Origin: Paraphysomonas bandaiensis
Lineage: Eukaryota > Chrysophyceae
Assembly: GCA_965644295.1 (NCBI GenBank)
Contig: CBFFRP010000252.1
Span: 1-43,240, forward strand
DNA length: 43,240 nucleotides
Reading direction: 5' to 3'
The number at the start of each line of letters is the position of its first letter. The first letter of the stretch is position 1. The position numbers and the translations under genes are program-made. Below are positions 9,640-21,781 of this stretch, one piece after another. The notes under the pieces were generated by a model, which worked only from the letters and a program-made list of their open reading frames with translations, had not been told where the DNA came from and did no database searches.

Positions 9640-9852
9640 TATCTACGACAACACCTTCATACAAACATGTACACAGATCTTATCTACGACAACACCTTCA
9701 TACATACATGCACATACATCTTATCTTCGACATCACCTTCATACATACACATACATCTTATCTTCGACATCACCTTCATACATGCATACACATCTTATCT
9801 ACGACATCACCTTCATACATGCATACACATCTTATCTACGACATCACCTTAA
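9640..9852. repeat. Minisatellite, six copies of a 37-41 bp unit
   Basis: The core TATCT(A/T)CGACA(A/T)CACCTTCAT starts at 9640, 9681, 9722, 9759, 9796 and 9833, so the spacing is 41, 41, 37, 37 and 37 bases. The last copies are nearly identical. Confidence 0.9.
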
Positions 9853-10589
9853 TCTTGACTAATGATATATGTATACTTCAGTCATATTTACAGGACACAA
9901 CAGATCATTACGAATGATACAGCATTAGGAGTCATATGGTCGACAGGCTCTTCACTGGTTGGGTCGTAAGAGGTGCCCCTCTACCACATACATACACTCT
10001 CACCACCCCCACAACTCATCAACACTCTCATATTACTCATATGTTATCCTTATAGAGGAAGTCCTCATATGGACGATCACCACCAGCTCCATTAACAACA
10101 TCGTCACAGTCTTCTAACGGATACACATGCTTCCACAGCACCATTAATGCAGATAGACCATATAAAATAACATACTCAGGAGCGCATTAGTGGTGAACGC
10201 TTCTGGTTCAGTTGTATGACTATTCAGGGTGCTCCATGCGGTCTATGCATGTATATGTGTGTGGGTGTTCTGTATGTATATGTGTGTATCTGCTGCGGTA
10301 TTATTCATATGATCATACGAGTCTCTCTCCTCATGAGGAGCACACACCACTATACACCACTATGACCACACACTGTTCATAGTCCTCACTCGTGTCTGTG
10401 AGTAGAGGCAGCAGCAGAGCCTCTGAATCATGTACTCGTATATGCATATATCCACATCACATTCACTTCGAAGTCACCCAGAGGTATACTCCCATATACG
10501 CACACGTATACCTATGTATTCCATATACACAGTATACAGAGAATACGTAGCTTCACAGATGCAGCAAAAAGCTTCACATATGCACTCAT

Positions 10590-10591
<2 letters not shown>

Positions 10592-10621
<30 letters not shown>

Positions 10622-10858
10622 TGTATGTATGTACTGTATGTATGTATGTATGTATGTATGTATGTATGTATGTATGTATGTATGTACTGTATGTATGTAT
10701 GTATGTATGTACAATGTATGTATGTATGTATGTATGTATGTATGTATGTATGTATGTATGTATGTATGTATGTATGTATGTATGTATGTATGTATGTACG
10801 TATGTATGTATGTATGTATGAATGTATATGTATGTATGTATGTATGTACGTATGTATA
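10592..10858. repeat. TATG tetranucleotide microsatellite
   Basis: About 265 bp of tandem TATG/CATA with a few interruptions such as TACTGTATG. Long open frames on both strands here are repeat artefacts. Confidence 0.95.
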
Positions 10859-10975
10859 GGTAGGTAGGTACATCAGGAGGTACATATGTGTGTGTATCGC
10901 TCATTCATGATCCTCACAGTTAACTAACAGGAACAACTTAACGACTCCCATCCCATCTCATCTCCTGCAACCACT

Positions 10976-12390
10976 ATGCATACATCACGTAGATACATAC
11001 CCCCTCTATCATCTCATCCAATATTCTTCCTATTCCTCATCCACTGCATATGCTCATACGGTTTCAATGTACTCATAGCACAGCCATATGGATCCATTAA
11101 GAAACTCCGTATCAGTGAAATCCAATTATTCAATCAGGTAACATGAGCTCCCTCATACCACTCATATACATCATATACACACAGGGATATCCTCTGCCGA
11201 TGTCAGCTATACATATACAGTATTATGATACTGACATGAACTCATCCACAGGCGATACACTCATACATCTCATTGATGAGGACCTCACTACATACTTCTC
11301 GATTAATCATGCTAGTAGTCAAGTTCCTACTGTTGAAATATCTTCAGGAAGTTTATTTTTTGATGAGATTGTCATTCATGCTGATCGCGATGCTGTGTAT
11401 GGTGCTGTGATCTCAGTTTCCCAAGATTATGATGTGTTCTGGAATACAACTGTGACTATGAAACACTCCGTGTATATATTTTCTTTCCACGAGCAGGCAA
11501 TTGCAAGTTTTCCAATTAAAATTGTTGATACTTTTTCGTATAATGGTGAACCGGCAGCACTATTCCACGTCCGATATTTATATTCTGCAGTTAATGAGTT
11601 TTTGATTGCAGAGAGCTGGTACACCAACAGCGGCAAGCGCAAACCCTTTCTGTTTTTTCAACAGTCCAAGACACAAAAAGAGTTTGCCCCGTATATGGAT
11701 AAAATTCGTTTTGTAGTGATTGATGAAGTTCCTTCTCGACCATCTGATTGGATCGACCCGCAAGAGCACTTCTGGATCCTGCCTGAGAGCTACGATTCGT
11801 TTTGGAGCGATCACTATCAACGCCAGTACATAAAGCAGTATGTCGATCCTGCTGTTAAGGCTTTATTTATATGTGTTGACGCGGATGAAGTAATAGATAC
11901 TGGAATAGTGGCAAAGTTTCGTAATTCCGATTTGTACGATGAATTTCGTCAGAAGGTTCGACTGGAACAAAGGTTATTTTACTACAATTTCAAGTGGTTA
12001 CATAGTCGTATATGGCTTCACCCCTTTGTACTTAATACGGAAGCTTTTCTGGCAGAGCCAAATATGATACAAGCTCGAGCCCATTACTTATATGACGACT
12101 CTTTAGATAGGGATTATATTATACTAAGAGCTGGGTGGCATTTGAGCTATTTCATGTCTGTTGATGATGTCGTGCGGAAAATAGAATCTGTAGCACACAG
12201 AGAAATGGATACAGAAGCTGCTAAATCCCGAGAAAATGTTATAGAATGTATGTTGGAAGGGAGGGATTTGTATAATCGAACGGCTCTGTTGTACAGCGCC
12301 TATGATTTTGACGGAGAATCTCACTTGCTACCTGATGGGTGGGAATGGTTTCAAGAATACGTGTTACGGTTACAAGGCTTGACTTATTGA
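10976..12390 (+). CDS. Secreted/lumenal GT17-family glycosyltransferase with a discoidin-like N-terminal domain
   Basis: Two exons, 10976-11137 and 11185-12390, joined in phase 0 across a 47-bp GT-AG intron, give 455 residues and end at TGA. The N-terminus has a hydrophobic stretch (IFFLFLIHCICSYGF) after basic residues, reading as a signal peptide or membrane anchor. Residues about 30-150 resemble an F5/8C (discoidin-like) sugar-binding fold, with KLRISEIQLFNQ, a LIDEDLTTYFSI motif and a later DEIVIHADRD strand. Residues about 165-455 match the GT17 family, typified by beta-1,4-mannosyl-glycoprotein beta-1,4-N-acetylglucosaminyltransferase. The VDADE motif (D286, D288) is the likely metal/nucleotide-sugar site, and the end (HLLPDGWEWF...) fits the family. 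I infer a Golgi enzyme that trims or extends N-glycans; the exact acceptor is unknown. Confidence 0.88.
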
Positions 12391-13102
12391 GTAAATCAAG
12401 CTTTAACGTAAGTGTTATGTTCGTTTGTTCAGTGGCGTTGTGTTTTCTCCACAATATACTGTGTACTTCACAGGCCTGCGTAACAATTAATTATTAATTA
12501 ATTTGCCCAAGTTGTAGTCTACTATAATTGCTATTAATCCTTGCTATTCCATTTTATTGCATTGCATTTAATTGATACTAAACTACGTACGTAGATGCCT
12601 ATACATTAGCTGCCAACATAGCTCGCTCAACTGTCATTTCACTCCAGATGTGACGATTCATACGTAAAAACATAATTAATTAAGTGTTACGCATTACGCA
12701 GCCATGGTACTTTAGTATAATAGTGAATGTCTAATTATTTAGCAATAGGCGTTGAGACCTTGCATCAATTAGTGGCTAGGTACTTTAGTATATACGTGTT
12801 GAAGAATTTGGATTCAATGGTCATAAGCAATCGAATATTAGTCGGTAGATTTTTATATATCTTGCAATCTTATAATGGATTATTTCTCTCCTCTATATGA
12901 GTGGGAAAAAAAACAATATAATGCGCTATCAAACATAGAAAATGACTACTTATTATAGACACTGTGTAAATCTAAAATGTAATGAATAATAGCTGCATGT
13001 CAATTTTGCATTGTAATATTCAACTATATCTTGCTACCACGAAATCCAATAGATATTTTTATAGTTTATAGCCATAATCATGGCGGCGTATGCTACGTCA
13101 TC
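12391..13102. other. Intergenic region between GT17 gene and hAT relic
   Basis: No gene is seen. It contains one copy (12483-12600) of a dispersed repeat also present near 40751, and otherwise AT-rich unique sequence. Confidence 0.6.
12483..12600 (+). repeat. Dispersed repeat, copy 1
   Basis: The segment with AATTAATTATTAATTAATT followed by AGTTGTAGTC and ATAATTGC is similar in order and spacing to 40751-40860, in the same orientation. The edges are approximate and no terminal inverted repeats were found. Confidence 0.55.
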
Positions 13103-13110
13103 GGCATTAG
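13103..13110. repeat. Target-site duplication of the hAT element (left)
   Basis: GGCATTAG here is repeated exactly at 13958-13965 on the other side of the element. Eight-base duplications are the rule for hAT transposons. Confidence 0.85.
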
Positions 13111-13434
13111 CAGGGCCAGTCAAAAATATATTGGATTGCAATATATTGCAATTATTTATTTTTGCTCGCTCCAATATATTGATTATTATTTTAGCAAAAT
13201 TTGGCCTCGCAATATATTGCAATATATTGATATATATTGCTCATGCTTGTGTGTCTTGGAAAATATGTTTGATTAAGCATAAATTACTCTTCATAATCAC
13301 ATAACTCTTCATCTCAAGATACCTGCAACAAAGAACGGTATTCATGTTCGATATTAGAATTCGTCTTGATGTGTTTTGATCGACGCATTCCTCTGAGTTC
13401 ATTGTTTCATTAAGTAAACAATTCGTAAACGTGG

Positions 13435-13555
13435 AAAAACTAGGGTTTTTACACTATTACTGTAGAAATGTTTAGAAAACTAGGATTTTTACACTATTAC
13501 TGTTGAAATGTTTAGAAAACTAGGATTTTACAGTATAGCTGTAGAAATGTTTCAA
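13435..13555. repeat. Three-copy 40-bp tandem repeat inside the hAT element
   Basis: The string AACTAGG followed by TTTTACA(C/G)TAT recurs with TAGG at 13441, 13481 and 13521, exactly 40 bases apart. The third copy is the most diverged. Confidence 0.8.
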
Positions 13556-13580
13556 ATTTTCTACACACTTGCGACAAGGA

Positions 13581-13736
13581 ATGACCCCACGACGCCTCGA
13601 ACTGCTGCTGTTTCTTCGCTTCAACAAGCACTTGTGGACCGCAAAGACAGTGCAACAGGTCATCGATCATGGACCGTCCGATCAGGACAAGAATGAGGAC
13701 GACAGTGACGAAGATTTGGAACACTTAGAGTACTAG
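13581..13736 (+). pseudogene. Relic of a hAT transposase C-terminal (hATC dimerisation) segment
   Basis: The frame reads MTPRRLELLLFLRFNKHLW and then an acidic tail ending EDLEHLEY before TAG at 13734. The (L/M)LFLR-N-xx-W pattern followed by an acidic end is typical of the hATC dimerisation region. The catalytic parts of the transposase are missing, so this cannot be functional by itself. It supports the hAT call from the terminal repeats and target duplication. Confidence 0.75.
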
Positions 13737-13957
13737 TTGCTGCATTTTTATTGGGTATTCATCATTATGTTGTAACCTCTACTAACTAGTTACTGCCGAT
13801 CGAGCTCATTTCTTCTTCTTAGCCCCCAATATATATCAATATATTGCAATATATTGCAGCATATTTAATCATTATTATTGGTCTTGAAAATATTATTATT
13901 ATTATTATTATTTATTTTTGCTAGCAATATATTGCAATATATTGTTGACTGGCCCTG

Positions 13958-13965
13958 GGCATTAG
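13958..13965. repeat. Target-site duplication of the hAT element (right)
   Basis: An exact copy of GGCATTAG at 13103-13110. Confidence 0.85.
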
Positions 13966-14240
13966 AGTACGTATATAGTAGAAGATGTGCTAATACTATA
14001 GGGCACCAAGGCCTCGATTCCTTTTCGAGTAACACATCAGCATTTAATATTTTATTAATCCTGAACATCAAACGCAGCTTCCGCAGCCGTCAAATACAAC
14101 ACTAGAACTAATTTCGTGAGCTGACGATTGAATCCATAGTACATATACTACTCTGTCCATCACGTGTAAAATCGTAGTACTGTTTGTTGCCTATTAATAT
14201 TTGCATAGCACACAATTATACCTTCACGTGATATTATAGG

Positions 14241-17200
14241 CTACAGCTTTTTGGCCACAGTTGTGTCAAGATGAATACAGGAGCAAGCCCCCATAAGCAC
14301 TTCAGGGAGTTCATTTTCATCATTACCCTGAGATTAAACGAGTCACTTGTATATAATACACCTCCAGTATAAAAATCCAGTATATTGTAGATGTAACCAT
14401 GCACAGAGTAGTAATACCTGCAAGCAAAAACCCATATCGACAACAATAGCTTTCGAGTAACCAATAGCAATGCCCACGGTGTGCCTATCCAAAATATATC
14501 GTATTACTATATATAGTGAAAATATATATACAAGATCATTGCGTAAGGACCTAAAAGTGTTGCCAACACAGCAGTACTGTACATATCAAACGGAATACAC
14601 AATTAGGTACGTACTTTGCCACACTAGATGACCCAACATCAACATCGAGTTCGAAATAATTATCTCCCTGCAGAGAAGTTATTGATTATCAGCACAACGA
14701 GGTTTCAAGATGTCTACAAGTATTTCCAAAAGCTTACCCTATAATAATACTGCTTAAGCTTGTTCCCTAGAAGAGTTGGAGTGTCTTTCACTGCCATTTT
14801 TACAACCATATTCCCATCTACCACCTTGGGAATCAATTTAAAACGGTTGTTTCTGAAGTCATCGTCGTTGCCAAAGAAAAAAGGATAAGCTACTCTACCA
14901 AAAGGTGTATCCTCCTCGAATAATTTCTGCGCATACATGTCACTTAACTAATAGTAACACACTGCTATAGCATTCGCACCTTATCGCCTTCAAAATAGGC
15001 GACGAACGATATGAATGGTGGGCCAGGGACCTAAATTCACGACACACTCATTCGAGGCATTCTACTTTGCAATAAATTTACCATGATGTTAACCACAAAA
15101 ACCCACGTATCTTCCCCTCTCTGCAGGGCTTGGAAAACTCTACATGCATCACAATATAAAATTAGATACCTCAAGCCTCTCTTTACGCAAAGTATCAGTT
15201 ATATAACGTATATCGTATTAAGCAACAAATATTGAAGTGAAACACCCATCTACAACAACGTGCCTAACTTGACGAACCTATTGCGTGGATGGGCTGCTAT
15301 ATTTCGTGTCGTATCAGGAACCTCAAAGAGATCAACAGCCACCAGCTTGAATACGGCAGGCGCAGAGGCTTCTTTAACTTTATCCTGTACAACGCATATT
15401 GTAAGGCATGACTTCGAATGTGCATACATATATGACAAATTACTTGCGCAAATATGATAAAATACAATTATAATGCACACAGGCAGAAAATAAACAATAA
15501 TCACAACTGTGAACGTCTTTTGCCTGAATATATGTGCTGCCTCTGACTCTAAATGTCGATGAATCTGGGTTGCCCCACATTTCAAGGGGGAGGGTAGGTG
15601 CTGGGGTGTTACCAATAGTCGGCTCTTCAGCTGAATCTTAAGATATGAGTTGATGACGGTAAATTTCGCACATTTCAATACATACTTGCACCGGAATCTG
15701 CGGTAGACGCTGCCAGGGAAAGCCCAGCAGCACTGACATCAGATTTCTCCGTCGACGCTTCAAATTGGACCTATACACTCCATTAGAATAAGCACAAATA
15801 TACAAGCAGCACATCACATAATTAGGTGACATAAGGGCAACAGACCTGCATGAATCGTTCTGCATTTACAGAATCTCGAATGTCGCACACGTGCAGTATA
15901 AACTGTACACCAGTACATGTTAGCAACCGAAGGCAGGACACGAAGAACTAATACAGTCACTTTAATAGCCTAACAACACACCTCTTGAAGCATACGAGTT
16001 TTGTATCCACCAAACTCCCATATCCACCCTCTTGGATCATACTGCATCAACTCATCATCAGCATGACATCGTAAGACATAGATTCAAGATCTCAACAATT
16101 CAGACATGTTAATGCTGCATGCACTGCTAGGTGAACAACTGCATTGAAGGTGTACCCTATACAGAGACAAAGTTCGCTCCAATCGTTGGGTCATACCTGT
16201 CCAATGAATGTCAGTAAGCTTTCAGCTTGGTATTCGTCATTGTCAATGTCCTAAACAGAGTAGAATTAGCACAATGAGCCGGGAATTGTAAGTCCAAGAC
16301 AGATCACCTTGGGAGGTGTAAGGATATATACACCGTGCAGCTGTCCCCTATACATAAGAAACATTTTGTCATTGCTATAACTAACAGCACCAAAAGCGCC
16401 GCGATCATACTGTGTCTACCTACCGCACGTATTCGGATCCCACAGGGTATTCTCTGTGCTCCACGGAATCCAAGCATATTACATAGCTTCCATCGGCATT
16501 GTGCTTCCAGTACCTTGCCAATAGCAAGTCTCGCGGCGCTGAAAAATCATGTCAAAACGTTCACAAGGATGTGCTACCGAATTGCCATACTCAGTTGTTT
16601 AATTCCAGAACACCATACTTATTCATAGCATATGACGAAAAAAGTGCACACAATGTATATCAGCAATATATAACACGCAATCACTACATACGCAGTAAAA
16701 TTACATACCCGTATACGTAGGATATATATACTGCGAATCGAGCTGCATATACACGATATCTGTTTGATTATCCATGCTCTCAACCACTCGAAAACTCCGT
16801 ATAATACCGGTCAAACATGCAGGTGGCATATTCATCAGAGTAATGAACACATCAGAAGTAGAGGCATTCATTCCGACATTTACACGTAACAAAGGTAGTG
16901 CAGGAGAGCTGGTAGACGGTACATTGGTTGGTCCCTCAGCCCTAGGACGAGAAGAATCACTGGGTTCAAAATCTTGTTCGTATACACGGGTCCCATGAAG
17001 TACTGTGTTCAGCTTCCATCGAGACCAACGGACCCACTGTTCAACTACTTGAAGGCGTTGTTCAGGAGGGGCATTACGGCTAACACCACCGGGATCAAGG
17101 CCACGTATAAAGGGAAAGTCATGTAATGATTCTCCTAGCTCTCTGATTTGGCTCTCGATTGCATGTGTCCATCGTTCCGCATCTCCATAGGTGTCACATG

Positions 17201-17774
17201 CCAGTGTAAGAAACTTTTCCTTCTCTCCTGACCGTTGAGTAATTGCTGCAGCTCCGCCGCCAGCTGCAGCACCCATGCCGACTACTACCATCCCTGCAAC
17301 CAATCCGACACCGGCTGTTAGTGCTCCTACCACCACGCCTCCAACCGCCAAAGCTGCAATTTTGCCAGCAGACATCGACGCCCCTGACCCAGCGTTTCCA
17401 CTTCGACGGCGGTGACTATGTTTTCGCCCTTTTCGGAGTGCAAGGACATCAGAAGGAGTTATATCCTCCTCGGCCTCTTCATCCAATGGCCAAATAATTC
17501 GAAACAAAAATTGTTTCCGCTTTTTATTAATATCAGATCGAATTTCAGATACTTTACAGGTAGGTTGCAAGACGAATACTCCTTTTGGCTCCTAAATTAC
17601 GAAACATTACATATGAACGCCATAAAGTTGTCTTAATAATACCAAATCAGCAGACTTTATGAAATAAAATAAAGAGGGTCCTCGAAGAACAAAGTATCTC
17701 TCAGCCCATAAATTAGCTCTACTTCCTTTCTTACGAAGCCAACCTTCTCTCACTATACCAGAGTCGAATTCCAT
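14241..17774 (-). CDS. EDR2: EDR2-like PH-START-DUF1336 lipid-binding protein
   Basis: Sixteen exons can be joined in phase: 17774-17643, 17591-16709, 16538-16424, 16347-16308, 16250-16197, 16041-15982, 15902-15846, 15770-15686, 15636-15524, 15384-15278, 15139-15082, 15030-14980, 14926-14738, 14667-14615, 14484-14418 and 14327-14241. They give about 716 residues, matching plant EDR2 in length. The PH domain opens with EGWLRKKGSRANLW and closes with DAERWTHAIESQI near 180-192. A START domain follows (APRDLLLARYWKHN; YDPRGWIWEFGGYK), then DUF1336 (FKLVAVDLFEV; HPRNRVFQALQRGEDTWVFV; FRNNRFKLIPKVVDGN). In plants the family binds phosphoinositides and dampens cell death. Odd feature: residues 119-161 are a glycine/alanine-rich hydrophobic stretch inserted in the PH domain. 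The end of exon 9 is uncertain: a GC donor fits family spacing, a GT donor nine bases further on is also open. Confidence 0.92.
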
Positions 17775-18366
17775 TCAGTATAGTCTAGTATCTAGTTTCT
17801 ATGTATGTATCCTGTGAATATCTCTACTGTTACTATATATTAATATCTATGAACTTTCTCAGCAATCGTAGTGTCTGGTAGTATGACCGAGATCACTAAG
17901 ATAGTTCAAAAGATTGCTGGATAGTCAAATAATGAGATGATGTTACTGTATGTAAACACTGGGATGGTTTGCTATGAGGTGTGTGCAGTACACCACGACC
18001 AAAACTTCTACTACGATCATACGCATAATATTGATATGAGAGGTCTACCCCAGGCTATCCGTATCCTTCTGTACCGGCCGTCTGTTAAGGAAATCTCCCG
18101 TTTTTATTATATGGTATGGTGTGTACTGTATTCCAGCACTGTATTCTGTACTTCCAACATATATTTTCCCAATGATTCAATATCTTCGGCCTGTGATTGG
18201 ATATTACGAGTGACTTCTATTTGCCCGTTGTAGCTTTGACTTCTTGAACACACTTCATTCTTTAACTATAGATAGTTGTGTAGAGTTAACGTGATGTATA
18301 TGCATATATATGAGGGAATGAAGGCTCCTAACTGTATATATATATGACTGATACTTTAACAGTGTC
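17775..18366. other. Divergent intergenic promoter region (EDR2-like / DNA polymerase)
   Basis: A head-to-head spacer of 592 bp between two start codons. It is AT-rich with short TA tracts (for example 18295-18350) and no recognisable gene or repeat. Confidence 0.6.
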
Positions 18367-21300
18367 ATGTCCCTTACATACAAGAAACGTTTACGAGAGC
18401 TACATCAAGATCTCAGAGATCTCTCCTCTCAAACATCTGATACAACAAAAGAGATAGAGACCAAGGACAGCATTTGTATTGTACAGAGAGGACAAATAAC
18501 TAAAGTAAGTGTCTTATATATAGTAACAACCTCTAATCTGACGATTACTGTTTGTTATCAATAGAAAACACTGCAGATATGGAAACAGAAGTTTCCTGAA
18601 ATCAATAATCATTTCAAGTTAACTGATAGAATTGAATCATCAACCACATACATTGTATTGCCAGATGACTATACTGTTGATAAGGTTTATAAACTTGAAT
18701 TCGATTCGTTACTGTATTAATTGTTAAGTATAGTTCAAAAAGTGGGCATCTGATATTGACTGGACCGATCATAAAGAAATTTTATTTTTGCGTGCCAATT
18801 GGATGTTCGATTTTCTGAAATCTAAGCAGTTTCCAAATCCCAATGTGTATCTTCATAAGGAGGTTTCTTGGGAAGGAATTATACGTTCAAATCAGGATGT
18901 AATAAACGACATACAGGACGAAAAGTTTACATTCCCGCCAAAGAAGCCCAAATTAGAAACCACTGAAAAAGCTGAGAGCTCCTCTACTAAACTATCAGAA
19001 GAACTTAGACAAAGTCCATTTGGTTCTCATGATAACAGTAGTATTTTCATACATGCACCTGGAAAGGTATTAACTGTGTATGTACTGTGCCTTCGTGTTA
19101 CACAATCCTGTGAAATCTAGGAAGAATTTGCATTAACTTTTTATATAGGGATCGTATGCATGCATGACATCAGGGATCTCAACTTCGCATTCGTCAGATG
19201 GAACACAAGGAAATCAAAACAAGCACGTGACTGATATATTAGATCAGCTACAGGAAATATATGAGGTGAGAATACAGATATTGATGTGCTGATAGTTACC
19301 CCGTCATACTGTGTTCTCAGTTGGAAGGTGATGAGTGGCGAGCTAACTCGTACAAAAAGGCTAGCACATTGCTCCAGAAAATGCATCGGTAAAGATACTA
19401 TATCTATTACAGTATGTGAAATATATTGAATGCGTGTTGAATAGTGTGTAAATTTCTGAGTATAACTTTCATTTATATGCTTCTGTTCAGAGTGGTAGAC
19501 AGTGACCAACTAAAGAATGTCCGAGGAATAGGAAAATCTATCCGAGATAAAATTCAGGTGAGACGAAGATATAAATATTCTTGCATTTACATTCAATACA
19601 CCGCATGTTGTCGCCTTCTGATTTTGTGTTTTGACGGTGCCGATGAATGCGCTATAGGAAATTCTCACCACTGGAACTCTTCAAAAATTGGAGTGTTTCA
19701 AAAGTAATGACGCTGTGACACTTCGTACAGCGTTTTCCAAGATATGGGGTGTTGGACCATCGACTGCGCATCAGTTAGTCAATAAAGGATATAAGTATGT
19801 ATATATATATTTGAGTATTTTGAGCAAAGACGCAATTAAACTACGCTAATATATATTTATTTTGTATTACTACTACTTGTGTAAAATGGCGCTGGTGCAG
19901 ATCAATTGCTGATTTGCGGGAAAGAGGACAGCATGATTTAAATACACAGCAACGAATTGGTCTAAACCGGTATGTTTCCGAAAATATTATTCATAGATTT
20001 ACATGAAGTGTATTGCTATTTACAGTGTGCCTTAATGATGGCTTCTCACAACGACTGTATTTTGTTGAATGTATACATGTTTGTCTGCAGGTATGAAGAT
20101 TTGCTTGAGCGAATGCCACGGTCGGAGGTGCAGGAGATCGAATATGTGGTCTTGCAACACCTAAAGGCTCTGGACCCAGGTAGTTTTTGAGTGGGATGTT
20201 TCTTTTCATGTGTGTTTCATGATATGTAATGGGCTTTTGCTTTATTCTTCAAGTCTAGAATAGAGCTCCATATGTACATTATTAACTCTTCCACCTATAA
20301 TTTAGGAGCGGGGGGAGTAGTGTGTGGGTCTTATAGGTATACTTCGAAGGACATTTCACTGGTGCTGTACATTTTATAGTTGTGTTAATTAGACGCGGAA
20401 AAGCTTCAAGTGGAGATGTGGATATTCTGGTGTATCCTGATGACGGGCGAGAAACAGTAAGTAGACGACGTTATATTCACTTAAGCTTTAATTGTAGAAT
20501 AAAGTGTACAATAACGAATTTGACATTTATTATTTTACGTTTGTAACAGAGTATAATGAGTGCACTCTAGCTGTACTTACTGGTTACTTATATTTTATAG
20601 GTTGACGTTGTTCCTGCATTGATCGAGCGTATGTCGGATTGTGGCTTTCTTACGGATCATCTCACGTAACACATAACTGTGCCCTTTGTTATCATCATTT
20701 TAATATTGTGCATATGTCGTATTTGATAGTATGCCGTCGGATAAGAATGAGGAGAGTGGAAGAGTCAGTTACATGGGAATTTGTAGGTACTATGAAGAAT
20801 ATACTGTCTACTATTTTCAACAATATTGTTATGATTTTAGACTCAATAAACCGAACAGTTTACATCGCCGGATTGATATAAAGGTATTATCAGTATTGGA
20901 TTAGAATGAGATATTTTTTTGCTCACTCACTCTATTGCTGTATCAGAGTTATCCCCGCTCGTGTCTAGCATTCGCAATGTTATATTTCACAGGATCAGAT
21001 CATTTCAATAGGTAGAACAAATGCGATTTATTATAGCGAAACTAATATTAGGGTATTGTTAAATTTTTGAATTCAGGTCTATGCGTTTATATGCGAAAAA
21101 CATGGGCTACACTATGAATGACAAGGTTGTTGCTTATGTAGCATTCATTAGTTTCTAATTTTGAATACTAGGGTTTGTTTCCATGTGGTCGAGATGTGTC
21201 GAACAAAAAAACATGGAAAGGAGGTAAAATTGAATGCTACACCGAAAGAGAAGTATTTGACGCTCTTGGGTTAGAATATAAGTAAGGTTTATATGTTGAG

Positions 21301-21466
21301 TTGTGGTTGGGCACCATTTAATTCACGAGGTATTCATTCTTGATATCACATGGTGTGTCTATGTAGGGAACCTGGAGAAAGAAATTGTCTTGATACCGAA
21401 ACAATTGTGATTAAGCAGAAACCTGAGTCTCGTGGCGACTCTGATGATCCTCTCTGGCAAGTGTAG
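18367..21466 (+). CDS. POLL: Family X DNA polymerase (DNA polymerase lambda-like, with BRCT)
   Basis: Eighteen exons keep phase throughout: 18367-18504, 18565-18684, 18734-19066, 19149-19265, 19321-19388, 19491-19557, 19658-19794, 19901-19969, 20091-20179, 20306-20336, 20393-20456, 20601-20665, 20730-20786, 20841-20883, 20947-21011, 21077-21125, 21172-21281 and 21367-21466. The product is 573 residues, close to human pol lambda (575). An N-terminal BRCT domain (WMFDFLK) is followed by a linker, the 8-kDa lyase domain (VRGIGKSIRDKIQ, probable Schiff-base lysine K279), the fingers helix-hairpin-helix (IWGVGPSTAHQL) and the palm. Catalytic aspartates are D398, D400 (GDVDIL) and D464 (RRIDIK). 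The YFTGS motif favours pol lambda/beta over pol mu/TdT. Expected role: nuclear gap filling in base excision repair and end joining. Confidence 0.96.
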
Positions 21467-21781
21467 TTGAAAAGAGAGCTGTATCACCAAATTTTTAAAC
21501 CTTATACTGCATGTTTTGTTATTGGTTGTTTTAGCTGGGTGTCCTCCCTTGTTTATCATTGATACGAATATTTGAGTAACTTCATATGTTCTGTGTTATA
21601 TTTATTACCCAGGAATTACTCTTATTCAATTATCAATATTTTTTAATCTTAAACAGATAGTATTTTAGTTTACTGTAACTTGCTAGCGATATTTTTTGAA
21701 AAAACGAACCACATAAACGTAATCAAGCACGCATATAATCGTGAATGAAATACTTTACCAACACTGCACTTGTACCTCGCG
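21467..21781. other. Convergent 3' spacer
   Basis: About 315 bp between the stop codons of the polymerase and the stalked membrane protein. Nothing beyond AT-rich sequence is visible. Confidence 0.6.

Larger units (their letters stand above)
9616..10975. other. Repeat-rich intergenic region
   Basis: No coding gene is supported. The segment contains a 37/41-bp minisatellite (9640-9852) and a large TATG microsatellite (10592-10858). Open frames here are only translations of the repeats. The last hundred bases probably hold the 5' leader of the glycosyltransferase gene. Confidence 0.7.
13111..13957 (+). mobile_element. Non-autonomous hAT DNA transposon (847 bp)
   Basis: The ends are inverted repeats: CAGGGCCAGTCAA at 13111 and TTGACTGGCCCTG ending at 13957. 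They are flanked by identical 8-bp GGCATTAG copies. The CAGGG start and 8-bp duplication are hAT hallmarks. Just inside both ends are several CAATATATTGCAATATATTG copies, as expected for subterminal transposase-binding repeats. The interior holds a three-copy 40-bp tandem repeat (about 13435-13555) and a relic of the transposase C-terminus (13581-13736). It is too short to encode a full transposase, so it is an internally deleted copy. Confidence 0.88.

Noticed and set aside
10430-10904. Long open frames rich in YVCM or HTYI on both strands
   Set aside because: They are translations of the TATG/CATA microsatellite and occur in all repeat frames; no real protein.
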